The notes beneath the pieces were generated by a model. That model saw nothing but the letters and a program-made list of their open reading frames with translations, made no database searches and was not told the origin of the DNA. The position numbers were made by a program, and so were the translations under genes. Shown here piece by piece: positions 50,739 to 52,556 of a stretch of DNA of 52,556 nucleotides (position 1 is the stretch's first letter; each line of letters begins with the position of its first letter). The stretch lies in contig NZ_FCOM02000054.1 of assembly GCF_001544695.2 (NCBI RefSeq), positions 1-52,556 on the forward strand, given 5' to 3'. This DNA is from Caballeronia arvi. GTDB taxonomy: Bacteria > Pseudomonadota > Gammaproteobacteria > Burkholderiales > Burkholderiaceae.

Positions 50739-50853
50739 ACCGCGCGCATATTGCGACCAGCCGACGCAATCCGGTCGTCTCATGCTGGTCGCGCCGTCTC
50801 AGCGCTTGACGCATCGACCGTCGTTTGCTGCTGGCAACTCCAACTGGGGCCGA

Positions 50854-51359
50854 TTAGTCGGGTTTCGCGTCGTTCGGCTTGCGGATAAGGCTTACTTGGC
50901 CGTTCCGCTCAAGAATCGCGGCGTAGATGTCGTTGAGGTCGGTAGTGTGTAGTTGTTGTCTTGCTGTCTCGAATACATCTGTCTTCGTGATAAGCGCGGC
51001 CGACATTTGCTTATCGTCGAACACGCCGTCTTTGAAGACCTGCCTCTCTGCACCGACAATGAGTTTCTCAAGCTTCGGAGCACGAACGCATGCCCAAGCA
51101 AGAACGCGATGTATCAGAACGATAGCAAGAGAAGCGACGACCGTCGGTATCGCGGGCGAAGCGCCAACGATGACGCGGCTTAGGGTAGCACAAGCAGTAT
51201 CGCGACGACATAGTCGAACGGCGAGCGCTGTCCGAATGAGCGGCGGCCCGCGATGCGAATGAGCACAAGCGCACCGAAAAAGACTGCGACGGCTCGAGCG
51301 GTCATTTGAAGGGAGTTGAGGTCTCGGCCCTCGCCGAATATGGTGAGCATCAGACTCAT
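50854..51359 (-). pseudogene. YetF/DUF421 membrane protein broken by a one-base deletion
   Basis: From the ATG at 51359 (after GGAGGAACG) the product reads LTIFGEGRDLNSLQMTARAVAVFFGALVLIRIAGRRSFGQ, then SPFDYVVAILL, the hallmark of DUF421. After that, one base is missing near 51191 and the frame hits TAA at 51180. With the base restored it would continue L-L-G-A-T-L-S-R-V-I-V-G-A-S-P, followed by another membrane helix and the C-terminal domain (LEKLIVGAERQVFKDGVFD) to 50854. The whole gene would code for about 168 residues. Confidence 0.82.
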
Positions 51360-51427
51360 GCCGTTCCTCCAGTCCAAAGCGCCGGGTCAAGAATTGGCGG
51401 ATAGATGCAATCTTGAAGGCCGTCCGC

Positions 51428-52021
51428 TCAGTCAGTCGGCCCGAGATAGCCTGGAAGGCCCAACGCGGCTTTGCTCTTTGCGAGCTGCAGGGCCCTTTCG
51501 ATGAGCGCATCGAAATCAGCATCGCTATGCGGTAGTGGCAGGGAGCGCCGAAAGAAGTCTGCCCACCTGAACTCCTCTAGGGGGACGGCTGTCTTCTCGT
51601 ATCCTCCAGCGTCGCGAACGGATGCGGACAAGCTCCTGAATTCGTCGTCTTCAAGGTCCCAAATGTGTTCTCTCATGTCGGAGAACGGCGCCCGCTGGCC
51701 CCGGGCGTCGTAAGGGTAAGCCCAGCGGCTGTTCTCCAGCGTGAGCCAGAACTCGGCCGCCGAGAGCGTCGAGAGGTCTTTGACAAGAACGACGGGGACA
51801 CGCTTTATGTTCGTGCGCCAAAGGGCCGTAGCGACATGATGGTGGTCGATGGCATACGGCAGCTCCCCCGGGCCGTACACAATCGGGACTGGCTTTTCCG
51901 CAATGGCCATCTCCAGGGCGTGACCCTTGAGTTTCTGGTAGCCCGTTATCTTTTGGCGGATTTCGCGCAGGCCGTGAGTGAGTTGAGTAGGACGCAGTTG
52001 GTCGATGCTTATCGTTTCCAT
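51428..52021 (-). CDS. ParB-like nuclease-domain protein
   Basis: This is a 197-residue protein. The start METISIDQLRPTQLTHGLREIRQK leads into PVPIVYGPGELPYAIDHHHVATALWRTNIKRVPVVLV, the ParB_2-type fold (PF08857-like) with the HHH motif in place of GHHR. The C-terminal half (FSDMREHIWDLEDDEFRSL, FFRRSLPLPHSDADFDALIERAL) is helical. It is not a partition ParB: there is no HTH and no ParA beside it. Such proteins are widespread but uncharacterised. It is a single gene on the minus strand. Confidence 0.82.
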   Translation of the reverse strand: METISIDQLRPTQLTHGLREIRQKITGYQKLKGHALEMAIAEKPVPIVYGPGELPYAIDHHHVATALWRTNIKRVPVVLVKDLSTLSAAEFWLTLENSRWAYPYDARGQRAPFSDMREHIWDLEDDEFRSLSASVRDAGGYEKTAVPLEEFRWADFFRRSLPLPHSDADFDALIERALQLAKSKAALGLPGYLGPTD

Positions 52022-52533
52022 AAAGTAGCCCTCGATAGCAAGACCGGGACGGACGACACTCTGCGAAGCTACTGGACCACGAAGTTTCGTCGCTCTATTC
52101 CGCTAAGAAGCAAAGTTCGCGCCGAACCGACGAGGACGTTTCTTGGAGGAATCGGGAAACGTGGCACTGAACGAGTCGAGTGCATCAATCTCGTGTAGGA
52201 AAATACCCGGCATTCGCTTGATGGCCAATTACGTGAATGCTGCTAGAGCCGGCGGCGAATGCGAAGCCAGCCTCTAAATTGGAATAGGCCGCTGAATCGT
52301 CGGGTGCCGTCGGCCAGCCGCAACCGAGTGATTCGGACATGTGGCGACCAGCCTCAGCTTCGCGACGCGGTTATGGTAACGAACGAACGCTTGAGCGATG
52401 ATAGGGTCCGCGAAGGCCGCGGGGGCATGTTCGGCAGGCGACACGGAAATGGTTGTGTTGGGCGTGCCACGCGACCAGCGAGCCTGTCATAAATTTCGTG
52501 TTCAAGGCATAACATGTGCGAAAAGGAGCATGT
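52022..52533. other. Intergenic region
   Basis: Frames in these 510 bases lack ribosome sites and protein-like composition. I see no terminator or repeat. The last 60 bases, ending in AAAAGGAGCATGT, lead into the partial gene at the window end. Confidence 0.35.
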
Positions 52534-52556
52534 ATGCCACGCAAACCGAAAGCTGC
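52534..52556 (+). CDS. Start of a gene cut by the window end
   Basis: ATG at 52534 follows AAGGAG at a good distance and begins MPRKPKA, a basic start common in small Burkholderiales proteins. Only seven codons are visible, so nothing can be said of its function. An overlapping ATG at 52530 is too close to the ribosome site. Confidence 0.45.

Overview
The window reads as part of a large, GC-rich plasmid or chromid backbone of a Burkholderia-like betaproteobacterium (Paraburkholderia, Caballeronia or Burkholderia type). This rests on the codon style, a betaproteobacterial RpoD, a DUF6723-type small protein, a betaproteobacterial cold-shock remnant, and a self-contained set of plasmid genes: ParAB, an actin-like ParM, a putative replication initiator, SSB, a zinc-finger/Toprim primase, and a conjugation-type secretion and pilus operon. 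I see no rRNA, tRNA, CRISPR array or intact insertion sequence. The genus is inferred from gene content only.

Layout, left. At 0.1-2.0 kb lies a ParM-type segregation gene with an overlapping partner and two small membrane proteins, closed by a bidirectional terminator. At 2.1-6.0 kb, on the minus strand, is a DNA-metabolism cluster: a small protein, a primase, SSB with an unusual C-terminal extension, and KfrB-like, unknown and membrane proteins. At 6.4-10.9 kb, on the plus strand, are a NERD-domain protein, two paralogous proteins (one with a long coiled coil) and a 395-residue protein that I read as two FlhD-like modules followed by one FlhC module, then two small proteins. FlhD4C2-type complexes such as AcaDC and SetDC control conjugation in other elements, so this protein is a candidate single-chain master activator of the transfer genes. 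A CAP-domain lipoprotein follows at 11.1-12.1 kb.

Middle. From 27.8 down to 12.2 kb runs one uninterrupted minus-strand operon of 15 genes, mostly spaced 2-16 bp apart or overlapping. It starts with VirB8, VirB9 and VirB10, continues with a SNase-like/transglycosylase fusion, a VirB9/TcpQ chimera, a second transglycosylase and a TcpQ/PilL protein, and ends with PilN, PilO, PilP, PilQ, PilR, PilS, PilV and a Cys-rich secreted protein. This joins a type IV secretion core complex to an R64/PAPI-1-like type IVb thin pilus. VirB4, VirD4, relaxase, prepilin peptidase and shufflon recombinase genes are not in the window. Upstream, at 27.8-29.2 kb, is a gene-free region with two matching 18-bp palindromes in opposite orientation.

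Right. The replicon core at 29.4-34.3 kb carries a tandem-HTH protein, a palindrome-rich parA promoter region, parA-parB, short GCTGGAAAC repeats and a wHTH replication-initiator candidate. A poorly coding zone at 34.4-36.3 kb follows, with a broken cspA. After small genes comes a full-length primary sigma factor (rpoD) with an extended -10 promoter, and then several small accessory genes, one with an XRE-like domain.

From 43.3 to 51.4 kb lies a signalling island: response regulators, a CHASE3-GGDEF protein, a histidine kinase, a PRC-barrel protein and a hybrid sensor kinase. Three genes in and next to it are broken by identifiable lesions: a nonsense codon in the GGDEF gene, a one-base deletion plus loss of the H-box in a kinase, and a one-base deletion in a YetF/DUF421 gene. 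The island therefore seems to be decaying. The window ends with a ParB-like-domain protein and the first codons of another gene.
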